From assembly GCF_003971255.1 (NCBI RefSeq), contig NZ_CP034660.1, forward strand, positions 4,278,001 to 4,342,000: a stretch of 64,000 nt of DNA, read 5' to 3'. This DNA is from Colwellia sp. Arc7-635. Its GTDB lineage: Bacteria > Pseudomonadota > Gammaproteobacteria > Enterobacterales > Alteromonadaceae. The notes beneath the pieces were generated by a model. The model did no database searches. It worked only from the letters and a program-made list of their open reading frames with translations, and was not told the origin of the DNA. The translations under genes were made by a program, and so were the position numbers. Of this stretch, positions 49,452 to 58,189 are shown piece after piece; the first letter of the stretch is position 1, and every line of letters starts with the position of its first letter.

Positions 49452-50306
49452 ATGAAGTTAATTATAGTAAGTGGCCGTTCAGGCTCAGGAAAGAGTGTCG
49501 CACTGCGTGTTTTAGAAGATTTAGGCTATTACTGCGTCGATAATATACCGGTGAATTTATTACCCGCATTAACGCATACAGTGATTAATGATTATGAAAA
49601 TGTTGCCGTCAGCCTTGATGTCCGTAACCTCCCTGCAGATCCAAACGATGTACCCGAAATTATTGATTATCTACCGAGCGCGGTTGAATTAAGCTTAATT
49701 TATTTAGACGCGGATGACAGTGATCTTATTCGCCGATTCAGCGAAACTAGACGCTTACATCCTTTGATCAAACAAAATATTGCTCTTGATCAAGCCATCG
49801 CGTTAGAAAAAAAGCTGCTTGAACCCATTGCTACTCGTGCCCATTTATATATTAATACTAGCCAATTGTCTCCTCATCAACTTGCCGATCTTGTCAGAGA
49901 GCGTGTACTGGGGAAAACATCAGGTTCTATGGTGGTAGTTTTTGAATCATTTGGTTTTAAACATGGTGTACCGCAAGATGCAGACTATGTCTTTGACGCC
50001 CGCTTTTTACCTAACCCTTTTTGGGATAAAGAACTAAAAGGCTACACAGGTTTAGATAAACCCGTACAAGATTTTTTATCTAGCCAACCAATCGTGACTA
50101 AATTTGTTTGGCAAATTAATAGCTTTATGATGACTTGGTTGCCACATTTAGAGCGCAACAATCGCAGTTATATAACGATTGCTATTGGCTGTACTGGTGG
50201 TAAACATCGCTCAGTTTACATAGCTGAGTTACTCGCAAATAATATGCGTAAAGAACGTAAAGATGTGCAATCACGTCACCGTGACTTGCCGGTTGAAGGT
50301 ACATAA
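49452..50306 (+). CDS. rapZ: RNase adapter protein RapZ
   Basis: RapZ controls glucosamine-6-phosphate synthase by presenting the sRNA GlmZ to RNase E. The 284-residue protein has the N-terminal kinase-like P-loop GRSGSGKSVALRVLEDLG and the C-terminal RNA-binding domain with GCTGGKHRSVY and the basic end. Standard place between ptsN and ptsO. GlmY/GlmZ are not in this window. Confidence 0.96.
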   Translation: MKLIIVSGRSGSGKSVALRVLEDLGYYCVDNIPVNLLPALTHTVINDYENVAVSLDVRNLPADPNDVPEIIDYLPSAVELSLIYLDADDSDLIRRFSETRRLHPLIKQNIALDQAIALEKKLLEPIATRAHLYINTSQLSPHQLADLVRERVLGKTSGSMVVVFESFGFKHGVPQDADYVFDARFLPNPFWDKELKGYTGLDKPVQDFLSSQPIVTKFVWQINSFMMTWLPHLERNNRSYITIAIGCTGGKHRSVYIAELLANNMRKERKDVQSRHRDLPVEGT

Positions 50307-50448
50307 GCTCTAACCACGTGCTTTTTTAACATCACACATAATATCGCCCTGAGCATAAAAGATAATCTCAATTTTCAGGGCCGTATAGTCGCGACACTAA
50401 ACATTTTTAATTAGCCGCTTAACCGTATTTAAATTTGCGAGAATAATC

Positions 50449-50727
50449 ATGGATACAGAAGTTAGTCGCCAAGTATTAATCATTAATAAACTAGGCTTGC
50501 ATGCTCGAGCAGCATCCAAACTAGCCCAGCTCAGCCAAAAGTTTACTGCAAAAGTCACGATTGAATTAAACGAAAATAGTGCAGATGCAAATAGTATTAT
50601 GGGACTTATGTTACTTGCTGGTGCCCAAGGTAAAACAGTTAATGTTATCGCTTCAGGCAAAGATGCAAAAATAGCATTAGAAGAGATCTGCCAACTTTTC
50701 AGTAATAAGTTTCACGAAACTGAATAA
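50449..50727 (+). CDS. ptsO: Nitrogen-PTS phosphocarrier protein NPr
   Basis: NPr is the HPr-like carrier between EI-Ntr (PtsP) and PtsN. It has 92 residues, with the phosphorylated His18 in KLGLHARAASKL and the second motif NSIMGLMLLAGAQG. It lacks the regulatory Ser context of Gram-positive HPr. It closes the rpoN-hpf-ptsN-rapZ-ptsO series, separated from rapZ by 142 bases. Confidence 0.95.
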   Translation: MDTEVSRQVLIINKLGLHARAASKLAQLSQKFTAKVTIELNENSADANSIMGLMLLAGAQGKTVNVIASGKDAKIALEEICQLFSNKFHETE

Positions 50728-51099
50728 TTAATATCCCTACCAGGCTGTTATCGTAGCGTTTAAGTCAATAAAAAAGCTGTGAAAAGTAGCAAATTACGGT
50801 AAACTCAAGTCGATAATAATTAGCTATTAACGTAACATAATCTTAATAATTATCCTTCATAATAGGAATTGTTTCACTTTCAGGCTTAACATTTACTCAT
50901 GCTCAATCGACTTAATACAAGTCTAAGCCAGCATTGGTTTTAAATTGACACAGTATTTTCGCACGTTTATGTAGCTAGCTACACTTGCAGTGCTCCACTT
51001 TGTCTTCATACCAAACTTATTGCTGTAGAAAGTAACCTCGAAGTTTAGCAGTACCTAATAATTTTCAGTTTTCGTTTTACAACGGCACAAGGTAGCAAT
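50728..51099. other. Intergenic region ptsO-mgtE
   Basis: About 370 AT-rich bases. I looked for an M-box magnesium riboswitch and found none. No gene or strong hairpin; the mgtE ribosome-binding site AAGGTAG lies just before 51100. Confidence 0.4.
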
Positions 51100-52461
51100 A
51101 TGCCGGAAGTTTCAGAGCAAGAATATAATCATCAACGCCTACAACAGGTCAATGATGCCCTTGATAGCGGTATGTTTGTCTATGTCCGAAAACTATTACA
51201 GGACATGCCCGCTTATGATCTCGCCTTATTATTAGAGTCTTCTCCAACAAAAAGCCGTATGGCACTTTGGCAACTTATTGATGCTGATCATCACGGTGAT
51301 GTACTCGAAGAACTAAACGAAGAAGTTCGAAAAGGTATTCTGAAAAATATTCATCCAGAAAAGCTCGCGGTTGTCGCTGAGGGCATGGATGTTGATGATT
51401 TAGCGGAAGTATTTAGAACATTACCTGATAGTGTCTATCAGGAAGTACTCAACGCTATGGACTGGCAAGACCGTAGTCGTGTCGAAGCCGCACTTTCTTA
51501 TGAGGAAGATACCGCTGGCGGTATCATGAACACTGATACCATTTCGATTCGTCCAGATGTGACTGTTGATGTGGTATTACGTTATTTACGTCTGCGTGGT
51601 GAATTACCCGAAGCAACCGACTCATTTTATGTTGTTGATCGTGCTGATCACTTTATTGGCGCTGTGTCTTTATCTGCCATTGTTACTGCCAAAGCAGAAA
51701 CTATTATTTCAAACCTGATTGATAAAGATATTCAAGCGATCGCCGCTGACATGAACGAAAAAGATGTCGCGCAGCTGTTCGAGCGCTACGATTGGTTTTC
51801 TGCACCTGTTGTTGATCACGAAGACCGGTTATTAGGTCGTATTACTGTCGATGACGTTGTTGATATTATTCGTGAAGAAGCCGAACATTCCATGATGAGT
51901 ATGGCGGGTCTAGACGACGAAGCCGATACTTTTGCTCCCGTCTTAAAAAGTACTCAACGCCGTTCTATTTGGTTAGGCGTAAACTTAATTACCGCACTAT
52001 TAGCCGTTGCAGTATCGAGTATGTTTGAAGGTATTTTGAATCAACTAGCCATTTTAGCGGTATTGAACTCTTTAGTGCCGAGCATGGGCGGTGTCGCTGG
52101 CAATCAAACGCTAACGCTCGTTATTCGTGGTATGGCTTTAGGTCATGTCGGTGAAAGTAACTCGCGAATTTTGCTTTATAAAGAATTGGCTATTGGTTTT
52201 TTCAATGGTCTAATTTGGGCAGTATTAATCGCTTCTGTTGTCGCTATTTGGCAGCAAAACTTAATGCTTGGGGCGATTATTGCGTTTGCGATGCTGATGA
52301 ATATGACCGCTGCCGGTATTGCTGGAGTGACTGTACCTTTGATGTTGAAAAGAATGAATATTGATCCGGCTCTCGCTGGTAGCGTTATTTTAACAACCGT
52401 TACTGATGTGGTGGGTATATTCGCATTCTTAGGTACCGCTACGTTAATGCTAGGGTCATAA
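51100..52461 (+). CDS. mgtE: Magnesium transporter MgtE
   Basis: MgtE is a Mg2+-gated channel. The 453-residue protein has an acidic N domain (about 1-130), two CBS domains (about 135-255), a plug helix and five membrane helices (about 285-450). The selectivity-related PSMGGVAGNQTLTLVIRG and the late ITTVTDVVGI-type motif (LTTVTDVVGIF) with its conserved Asp are present. Confidence 0.95.
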   Translation: MPEVSEQEYNHQRLQQVNDALDSGMFVYVRKLLQDMPAYDLALLLESSPTKSRMALWQLIDADHHGDVLEELNEEVRKGILKNIHPEKLAVVAEGMDVDDLAEVFRTLPDSVYQEVLNAMDWQDRSRVEAALSYEEDTAGGIMNTDTISIRPDVTVDVVLRYLRLRGELPEATDSFYVVDRADHFIGAVSLSAIVTAKAETIISNLIDKDIQAIAADMNEKDVAQLFERYDWFSAPVVDHEDRLLGRITVDDVVDIIREEAEHSMMSMAGLDDEADTFAPVLKSTQRRSIWLGVNLITALLAVAVSSMFEGILNQLAILAVLNSLVPSMGGVAGNQTLTLVIRGMALGHVGESNSRILLYKELAIGFFNGLIWAVLIASVVAIWQQNLMLGAIIAFAMLMNMTAAGIAGVTVPLMLKRMNIDPALAGSVILTTVTDVVGIFAFLGTATLMLGS

Positions 52462-52502
52462 AAAATTAGCTGTAAGCTTTCAGTTTAGAGCTATCAGTAA
52501 AC

Positions 52503-52529
52503 AAGTAAAACTAGCTACTGTTTTACTTG
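52503..52529 (+). terminator. Hairpin after mgtE
   Basis: AAGTAAAAC/GTTTTACTT stem followed by GCTTTACTTGCTTTTC; a moderate terminator between convergent mgtE and pmbA. Confidence 0.55.
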
Positions 52530-52575
52530 CTTTACTTGCTTTTCTGTCAACTGAGAGATTTAAATTGCTTGTTTA

Positions 52576-53931
52576 TTAACTGCCAGCGACTTGCATCTCG
52601 TTAACGATAATTGAACCGGTACGAATACTGCCACGCATATCAATATCGTTACCAATAGCCACAATACCAGCAAAAATATCCTGTAATTTACCGGCAATAG
52701 TAATTTCATCAACCGGATAAGCTATTTCACCATTTTCTACCCAGAAGCCTGCCGCACCACGAGAATAATCACCCGTAACCACATTAACCCCTTGTCCCAT
52801 CAACTCAGTAACTAATAAACCTGTACCTAAAGTTTTCAGCATGGCATCAAAATCACCACCTTGTCCCGCGCCTTTCATACCAAGTTGCCAGTTATGAATA
52901 CCACCAGCATGGCCAGTCGTTTGTAAACCTAACTTGCGCGCAGAATAACTGGTTAAAAGGTAAGTCGCTAAATTACCATCAGTAATAATTTCACGATCCA
53001 TTGTAGCAACACCTTCAGCATCGAAAGCACCACTTGCTAGTGCTTTTTTCAAATGAGGGCGTTCACTAATACTTAAAAAGTCAGGAAATACTTGCTTGCC
53101 AATCGAATCCATTAAGAAAGACGACTTACGATACAAATTACCACCGCTGATCGCAGCGATAAAATGACCAAACAAGGTATTGGCAATATCAGCACGAAAC
53201 ATTACCGGTACTTTACTGGTTGCTAATTTGCGTGCACCTAAACGAGACAAAACTTCTATTGAAGCTTGTTGGCCAATTTTACTAGCACTTTCCATCGCAT
53301 CAAATTCACGACTAACGGTATAGGCGTAATCACGTTGCATGTCATCACCTTCATTAGCGATCATGACACAACTTAAGCTGTGGCGAGTGCTCGGGTAACC
53401 GACTAACTGACCATGACTATTACCATAAACTTTAAAGCCTTCGAAACTTGCTAACGTCGCGCCATCTGAATTGGTAATACGTTTATCATAACCTAGGGCC
53501 GTATCCTCACACGCTTTTGCAATACTGATCGCTTCTTCAGTAGTTAACACCTTAGGATGGTATAGATCTAAATCTTCAGGCTCCATCGCGAGAAATTCTT
53601 TATCCGCCATACCAGAGTATTCATCAACCGAGGTATATTTAGCGATATTAACCGCGGCTTCAATAGCTTGCTTTAACGCTTTTTCAGATAAATCGGCTGT
53701 CGAAGCACTACCTTTACGGCCATCTTTATAAACCGTAATACCAAGGCCACCATCATTAGTAAACTCTACATTTTCCACTTCACCGAGGCGAGTATTCACG
53801 CTCAAACCCTGTTGACGGCTCATGGCAACTTCAGCGCCATCGGCTCCAAGTGATTTGGCCATTTTCATGGCATCATTAACACGTTGTTTTACATGTTCTA
53901 TTTGCATTTGGATACTATCTGAATCGCTCAT
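52576..53931 (-). CDS. pmbA: Metalloprotease PmbA (TldE)
   Basis: PmbA/TldE forms a heterodimer with TldD that processes peptides such as microcin B17 and antitoxin CcdA. At 451 residues it has the TldD/PmbA N-terminal domain and the C-terminal barrel with MLKTLGTGLLVTELMGQGVN and NLATYLLTSYSARKLG. I start it at the ATG at 53931; a GTG six codons upstream is less supported. As in relatives, it is divergent from darP. tldD is elsewhere. Confidence 0.93.
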   Translation of the reverse strand: MSDSDSIQMQIEHVKQRVNDAMKMAKSLGADGAEVAMSRQQGLSVNTRLGEVENVEFTNDGGLGITVYKDGRKGSASTADLSEKALKQAIEAAVNIAKYTSVDEYSGMADKEFLAMEPEDLDLYHPKVLTTEEAISIAKACEDTALGYDKRITNSDGATLASFEGFKVYGNSHGQLVGYPSTRHSLSCVMIANEGDDMQRDYAYTVSREFDAMESASKIGQQASIEVLSRLGARKLATSKVPVMFRADIANTLFGHFIAAISGGNLYRKSSFLMDSIGKQVFPDFLSISERPHLKKALASGAFDAEGVATMDREIITDGNLATYLLTSYSARKLGLQTTGHAGGIHNWQLGMKGAGQGGDFDAMLKTLGTGLLVTELMGQGVNVVTGDYSRGAAGFWVENGEIAYPVDEITIAGKLQDIFAGIVAIGNDIDMRGSIRTGSIIVNEMQVAGS

Positions 53932-54036
53932 GGCTAAATTATTTCTCACATTTTATCGATACAAACAACAGGAATGTTTTTGCTGATACTGCTTTGTTGT
54001 ATACTATAGGTAATTATCACTTTATTACTTAACATT

Positions 54037-54555
54037 ATGCCCCACTCTGCCAACGATATCGATGAATTAGAAGAAGAATTACTGAGTAAATCGGAAATAA
54101 AACGAGAAATGCATCGACTGCAAGATTTTGGCTTAGTCATAGTCAAAATGTCGAAGCATCAACGCAGTAAATTACCGCTGACTGATGAACTAAAGGCTGC
54201 TATGCAGCTTGCGGATAAAATCACCAACAAGCATGAAGCCTTGCGCCGTCATGTTCGTCATATTGCAAAAATACTGGCTGAAACGGATCTTGAACCGATT
54301 AAGCAAGCTATGGATGTTATGGCTAATAAACATCAGCAAGAATCAGTTAAATTTGAAAAGCTAGAAAAAATGCGCGATAACCTTATCGAACAAGGTAATG
54401 ACTCAATCGAAGCATTGTTAGCAGAATTCGACACCATGGAACGACAAAAGCTTAGACAACTAGTGCGTCAAGCTAAAAAAGAGCATAGTGCCGAGAAAGT
54501 CGGAAAGCATTATCGCGATTTGTTCGCTTACTTAAAAGAGCATGTGGTTTTTTAG
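54037..54555 (+). CDS. darP: Ribosome-associated protein DarP (YjgA)
   Basis: DarP/YjgA is a 50S assembly factor (DUF615). The 172-residue, highly helical and charged protein contains DELEEELLSKSEIKREMHRLQ and, at the end, KHYRDLFAYLKEH, both typical. Head-to-head with pmbA in the conserved arrangement. Confidence 0.93.
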   Translation: MPHSANDIDELEEELLSKSEIKREMHRLQDFGLVIVKMSKHQRSKLPLTDELKAAMQLADKITNKHEALRRHVRHIAKILAETDLEPIKQAMDVMANKHQQESVKFEKLEKMRDNLIEQGNDSIEALLAEFDTMERQKLRQLVRQAKKEHSAEKVGKHYRDLFAYLKEHVVF

Positions 54556-54571
54556 CTTAAACTCTTGATAG

Positions 54572-54610
54572 AAAAAACGCCTTGATTTACAAGGCGTTTT
54601 TGTTTTTTTT
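54572..54610. terminator. Bidirectional terminator between darP and the M14 gene
   Basis: AAAAACGCCTTG/CAAGGCGTTTTT stem with a 5-base loop and T runs on both strands. Confidence 0.93.
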
Positions 54611-54629
54611 CTATTTGCCATATTCGCAA

Positions 54630-55778
54630 TTATAAAATACTGAACTTACTAAATACTTTATAAAGCTCAGTGCCTTGATTAACACTGGCCGACGCAAAGT
54701 GTAGTATCGGAATAACTTGATGATCTAAGCTAATATAGTGCAAGGGATCGCCATCACCATAATTATCCATACGAAGAATACGAGCTAAAGGCTCTCCAGG
54801 TGCTAACGGCTGACCAAATTCGGCTAAGTAATCGACCATACCACCCATTGGTGAATATAACGCTTTGTAATCTTCGAGCATACAGCAGTACCGCGTCATC
54901 TTTTTCGGATGATAATCATCACTATTTATCACGCCTTGATACTGTAGATAACTCAATATTCCTAGTGCATCCTCATGAGCGATATCAAGATCAATTTGCT
55001 CTTGTGAGCCGAGCTCAACAGTAAAACTTTCCTTAATAATTAACGCCTCACCCTGCTTCTCATCTGCTTTAGTGATTGGAAAATCACGCCCTAAATCAGC
55101 AAAGGCTTGCTTTAACTGCCACCAAGGACAAAATGTTGCTTCATCTAATGCGCCATCAAAACTATTCGGGATCAACAAGGTATGTGGGATATCAAAGTAC
55201 TTTGCACTTGCTTTTGCATATTCAGGACAATATAAATGCTTACTAGAAATAGGACCTGTGTGCAGATCTAAAACAATATCAGCTTGGTGCGCTAAGTGCT
55301 GCAGTTGAAAAGCAATACGCTGTCCGGTAGTTAATCCATAAACATTATGATTAAGCTTTTGGCTTATTTTTTCTAGCATTAAAGCTCTGAATGCCTGCTC
55401 AATTTCGATGTTGCTCTGGTTTAAGTTTGCTTGAGCAAAAGGCGCCACCATCTCTGTATCAAAATGATACATACGGTTCCAATTCACGCCTGTTATCGGA
55501 TCAAATCGGCCTAAGGTGTACTCGCCATTTTTATGATTACAAGCAACAGGATTGGCATACGGCACAAGCGTAATACTGCCTTTCAATTCAATGGTTTTTA
55601 ATAACTCTAACAACTGAAAAATAACCGCATTGCCTTGAACTTCCGCGCCATGCATATTAGCTTGAATATAAACGCTAGGCCCTTGTTGCTGTCCTTCAAG
55701 ACGGTAAACGGGCACAGTAAGCGCAGCACCACTCGCCATTTCTCCAACATGCATCACTTCTTTACTGACTATATTCAT
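54630..55778 (-). CDS. M14-family deacylase, succinylglutamate desuccinylase/aspartoacylase type
   Basis: A 382-residue zinc hydrolase of the AstE/AspA branch. The metal and catalytic residues are visible: NMHGAEVQG (His and Glu), DLHTGP (second His) and FTVELGS (catalytic Glu). A C-terminal beta-domain (about 300-375) contains GGMVDYLAEFGQPLAPGEPLA, similar to biotinyl-like domains common in this branch. It should cleave an N-acyl amino acid. AAGG precedes the ATG by 6 bases. It lies on the same strand as the dapA/dapD/lysA-like operon, separated from it by a 314-bp repeat. A role as desuccinylase for that pathway is a hypothesis. Confidence 0.85.
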   Translation of the reverse strand: MNIVSKEVMHVGEMASGAALTVPVYRLEGQQQGPSVYIQANMHGAEVQGNAVIFQLLELLKTIELKGSITLVPYANPVACNHKNGEYTLGRFDPITGVNWNRMYHFDTEMVAPFAQANLNQSNIEIEQAFRALMLEKISQKLNHNVYGLTTGQRIAFQLQHLAHQADIVLDLHTGPISSKHLYCPEYAKASAKYFDIPHTLLIPNSFDGALDEATFCPWWQLKQAFADLGRDFPITKADEKQGEALIIKESFTVELGSQEQIDLDIAHEDALGILSYLQYQGVINSDDYHPKKMTRYCCMLEDYKALYSPMGGMVDYLAEFGQPLAPGEPLARILRMDNYGDGDPLHYISLDHQVIPILHFASASVNQGTELYKVFSKFSIL

Positions 55779-55826
55779 AAATACCTTCTACTCAAGCTTA
55801 TTAATATTTATCACGTTTGGCACAAC

Positions 55827-56140
55827 TATACCCGCTCCACTTCAAAATACAGATTTCAGCAAGTCGATAACGGGTTAGCACCAAGGCATTGATTGAAGAA
55901 AATAGTTATTCTATTATCGAAATCAATAACGCCGGAGATGACCCGTTATCGGCTTGCCCGAGGGAGCTATGCTAGAAAGTCAGTCCTGCGTTGCATACAT
56001 GGATGTATGTACTTAGCTTTTGTCTGGAGCAAAAAAGCTGTGCAATACTTGATAAGGGAGTGACCATTACCTGCGTATCGCGCCTTGATCTGAATTCCTA
56101 GCTTAGCTCTGAAACTGCATCTTGAAGTGGAACGGGTATA
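55827..56140. repeat. 314-bp element with terminal inverted repeats (MITE-like)
   Basis: The ends TATACCCGCTCCACTTCAA (from 55827) and the complement of the right end, TATACCCGTTCCACTTCAA (ending 56140), match over about 30 bases with few mismatches. Inside, CGATAACGGGT pairs with ACCCGTTATCG at 55862-55952 to form a long hairpin, and CATACATGGATGTATG is another. There is no coding capacity. It looks like a non-autonomous mobile or ERIC-like repeat; copy number in the genome is unknown. Confidence 0.75.
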
Positions 56141-56168
56141 AGCGTTACACCTATTCGCTTCATTTCCA

Positions 56169-57431
56169 TTAGCGCAAATACCATGAGGCAGGCTCTGCTA
56201 CGCGCACTTGTTCAATTTTTCCTTGCTGTAATACATATTCAGCGGCTACTTGATGACACAAGAAAAAAGGCATACTTTCAGTAAAGCCATAGGCGCCAGC
56301 TAAACCAAATATTAATTGATCATCAACATCAACATCATCGGCGATTGCCATGCGACCTAATTTATCTAAGCTGGTACAAAGAGGACCGTGTAAATCGAAA
56401 TCTCGAGTATTCGCCACTGACTCTCTGAGCATAGCAACAGGAAAGGGCTGTTCGGTTATTGCTGGACGTAACAGATGATTAATACCACCGGCGAGTACTA
56501 GCTGTTGTTGTTGAAAATTTTCTTTACGATCAACCACTGACGTGACGTAATAACCCATTTCAGCAACAGCAAAACGCCCTAACTCTAACCATAATTCACT
56601 GACACCGGCCTGAGCTTTTATTTGCGCCAAATCTGTAATGACTTGCTGCCAACTTAAACCTTTTCCTGCCTGCAGATAATCAACCCCGAGCCCGCCACCT
56701 AAATCTAATACCTCTAGCGGCATGCCTAATTGCTCAGCTAACGATACCAGTGGCGCGACCATTTGCGACCAAAGCTCATACATGCGTACATTGCTGAGCA
56801 TATTTCCCCACTGGAAAATATGTAAGCCATTGATATTTAATGCAGGAAAGTCAGATACTTTTATCGATTGCCACTCTTGGCAAGATAAACCAAAAGCCGT
56901 GACTTCATTACCACCTAATGGATTTTTTTCACCTTCTGCCCATTGCAACTGCACCCTCAACAACACTTGCGGTCGGCATGACAGTTCGCTCGCCGCTTGT
57001 TCAAGCCATTGCAATTGATTTAAGCTTTCAACAACAAAGGTGCGCACACCTTGTGTTAAAAAAGCTTTCATCTGCCGTTTTGACTTTGCCGGCCCAGTAT
57101 TGAGAATACGATCTGCCTGAACATCTTGCGCTAAAACTTGGGTTAACTCACCTTGACTAGCAACATCGAAATTAAAGCCTTGCTGCGCCAATGTTTCCAA
57201 CACGCGTGACAAAGGGTTTGCCTTAACCGCAAACCAAAGTTTAATAACGTCTTGCTGCATTAGCTGTGATAAGTGCTGTTCAAGATAATCTAGGTCATAA
57301 AGAAAAAAGCCTGCGTCATCTTCCCGTATTTCATCACGATGCTTCAGTGCTTCACTGTGCTCGCTCAACGACTCAAGTACCGCAGGTCTTAGCCAATTTG
57401 GCCTAGCAGGATAATTTAACATGGCAGTCAT
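56169..57431 (-). CDS. LysA-like PLP-dependent decarboxylase (fold type III)
   Basis: A 420-residue alanine-racemase-fold decarboxylase. The PLP lysine is K70 in LWFAVKANP, the glycine loop is DLGGGLGVDY and the inter-subunit cysteine is C352. That last motif reads GPLCTSLDKLG. Classical diaminopimelate decarboxylase has CESGD there, and HIGSQ where this protein has HIFQWGN. It is closer to the BtrK or exosortase-associated decarboxylases than to housekeeping LysA. AGGAG lies 5 bases before the ATG and overlaps the dapD-like stop. Last gene of the riboswitch-controlled operon. The substrate is uncertain: meso-diaminopimelate or an acylated analogue. Confidence 0.8.
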   Translation of the reverse strand: MTAMLNYPARPNWLRPAVLESLSEHSEALKHRDEIREDDAGFFLYDLDYLEQHLSQLMQQDVIKLWFAVKANPLSRVLETLAQQGFNFDVASQGELTQVLAQDVQADRILNTGPAKSKRQMKAFLTQGVRTFVVESLNQLQWLEQAASELSCRPQVLLRVQLQWAEGEKNPLGGNEVTAFGLSCQEWQSIKVSDFPALNINGLHIFQWGNMLSNVRMYELWSQMVAPLVSLAEQLGMPLEVLDLGGGLGVDYLQAGKGLSWQQVITDLAQIKAQAGVSELWLELGRFAVAEMGYYVTSVVDRKENFQQQQLVLAGGINHLLRPAITEQPFPVAMLRESVANTRDFDLHGPLCTSLDKLGRMAIADDVDVDDQLIFGLAGAYGFTESMPFFLCHQVAAEYVLQQGKIEQVRVAEPASWYLR

Positions 57432-57439
57432 TTTTGCTC

Positions 57440-58189
57440 CTAACGCAAGACAGATTCAAGTTCTAACGCGGCATTGCTTTTCTCATCACGATACTTAACA
57501 ATCAGGGCACATGCCATATTTAAACCATGCTGCTGCGCCCAAGCCCCGGTAACTGGTCGTGTACCTGGAACTACAACAGCATTTTCAGGAATATCTGCAC
57601 CCTTTTCTAACATGACATTGTTAACACAATCATAAACCGGCACCGACGCCGACAAAGAAACCCCCGGCGCTAACACCGCACCTTTCTTCACGACAATACC
57701 TTCTACAATAATCACGCCAGCACTTAAAAAAGCATTATCTTCAATAATCACTGGGCTCGCACCAATAGGCTCAAGCACCCCACCGATTTGTACCGCGGCA
57801 GAAACATGGACATTTTTACCTATTTGCGCGCATGAACCAATTAAGGCATGGCTATCAACCATAGTGCCACTATCCACGAAAGCACCGACATTGATATAAG
57901 CCGGTGGCATGATAATGACACCAGGTGCGACATAAGCGCCACGACGAACTGATGAACCGCCCGGTACCATTCTGACTTTATCTTCAACCGTAAACTCACG
58001 TGCAGGTAAATTATGCTTATCAACAAAACCACTATAAATACCGTCAAATACGATATTTTCGCCCGCTTTAAAAGCCGCTAAAATATCTTGCTTTACTGCT
58101 GTATTTACCTGCCATGTGCCATCGTTATTTTGCACTGCTGCACGAATTTTACCTGCTTCTAAATCTGTTAATGTTTGCTGCCAAGTCAT
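57440..58189 (-). CDS. DapD-like tetrahydrodipicolinate N-succinyltransferase homologue
   Basis: A 249-residue left-handed beta-helix acyltransferase. It aligns with DapD without gaps across YINVGAFVDSGTMVD, GSCAQIGKNVH and IGGVLEP. The catalytic aspartate equivalent (D112) is kept. In the segment where DapD has GARSEIVEG it reads SAGVIIVEG, so the glutamate thought to act in catalysis is I160. The N-terminus is about 25 residues shorter than E. coli DapD. Its ATG overlaps the dapA-like TGA by 4 bases. Acyl transfer to a tetrahydrodipicolinate-like acceptor is likely, but the reaction may differ from DapD. Confidence 0.8.
   Translation of the reverse strand: MTWQQTLTDLEAGKIRAAVQNNDGTWQVNTAVKQDILAAFKAGENIVFDGIYSGFVDKHNLPAREFTVEDKVRMVPGGSSVRRGAYVAPGVIIMPPAYINVGAFVDSGTMVDSHALIGSCAQIGKNVHVSAAVQIGGVLEPIGASPVIIEDNAFLSAGVIIVEGIVVKKGAVLAPGVSLSASVPVYDCVNNVMLEKGADIPENAVVVPGTRPVTGAWAQQHGLNMACALIVKYRDEKSNAALELESVLR

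Noticed and set aside
50728-51099. Magnesium (M-box) riboswitch before mgtE
   Set aside because: No M-box conserved blocks could be read on the plus strand.
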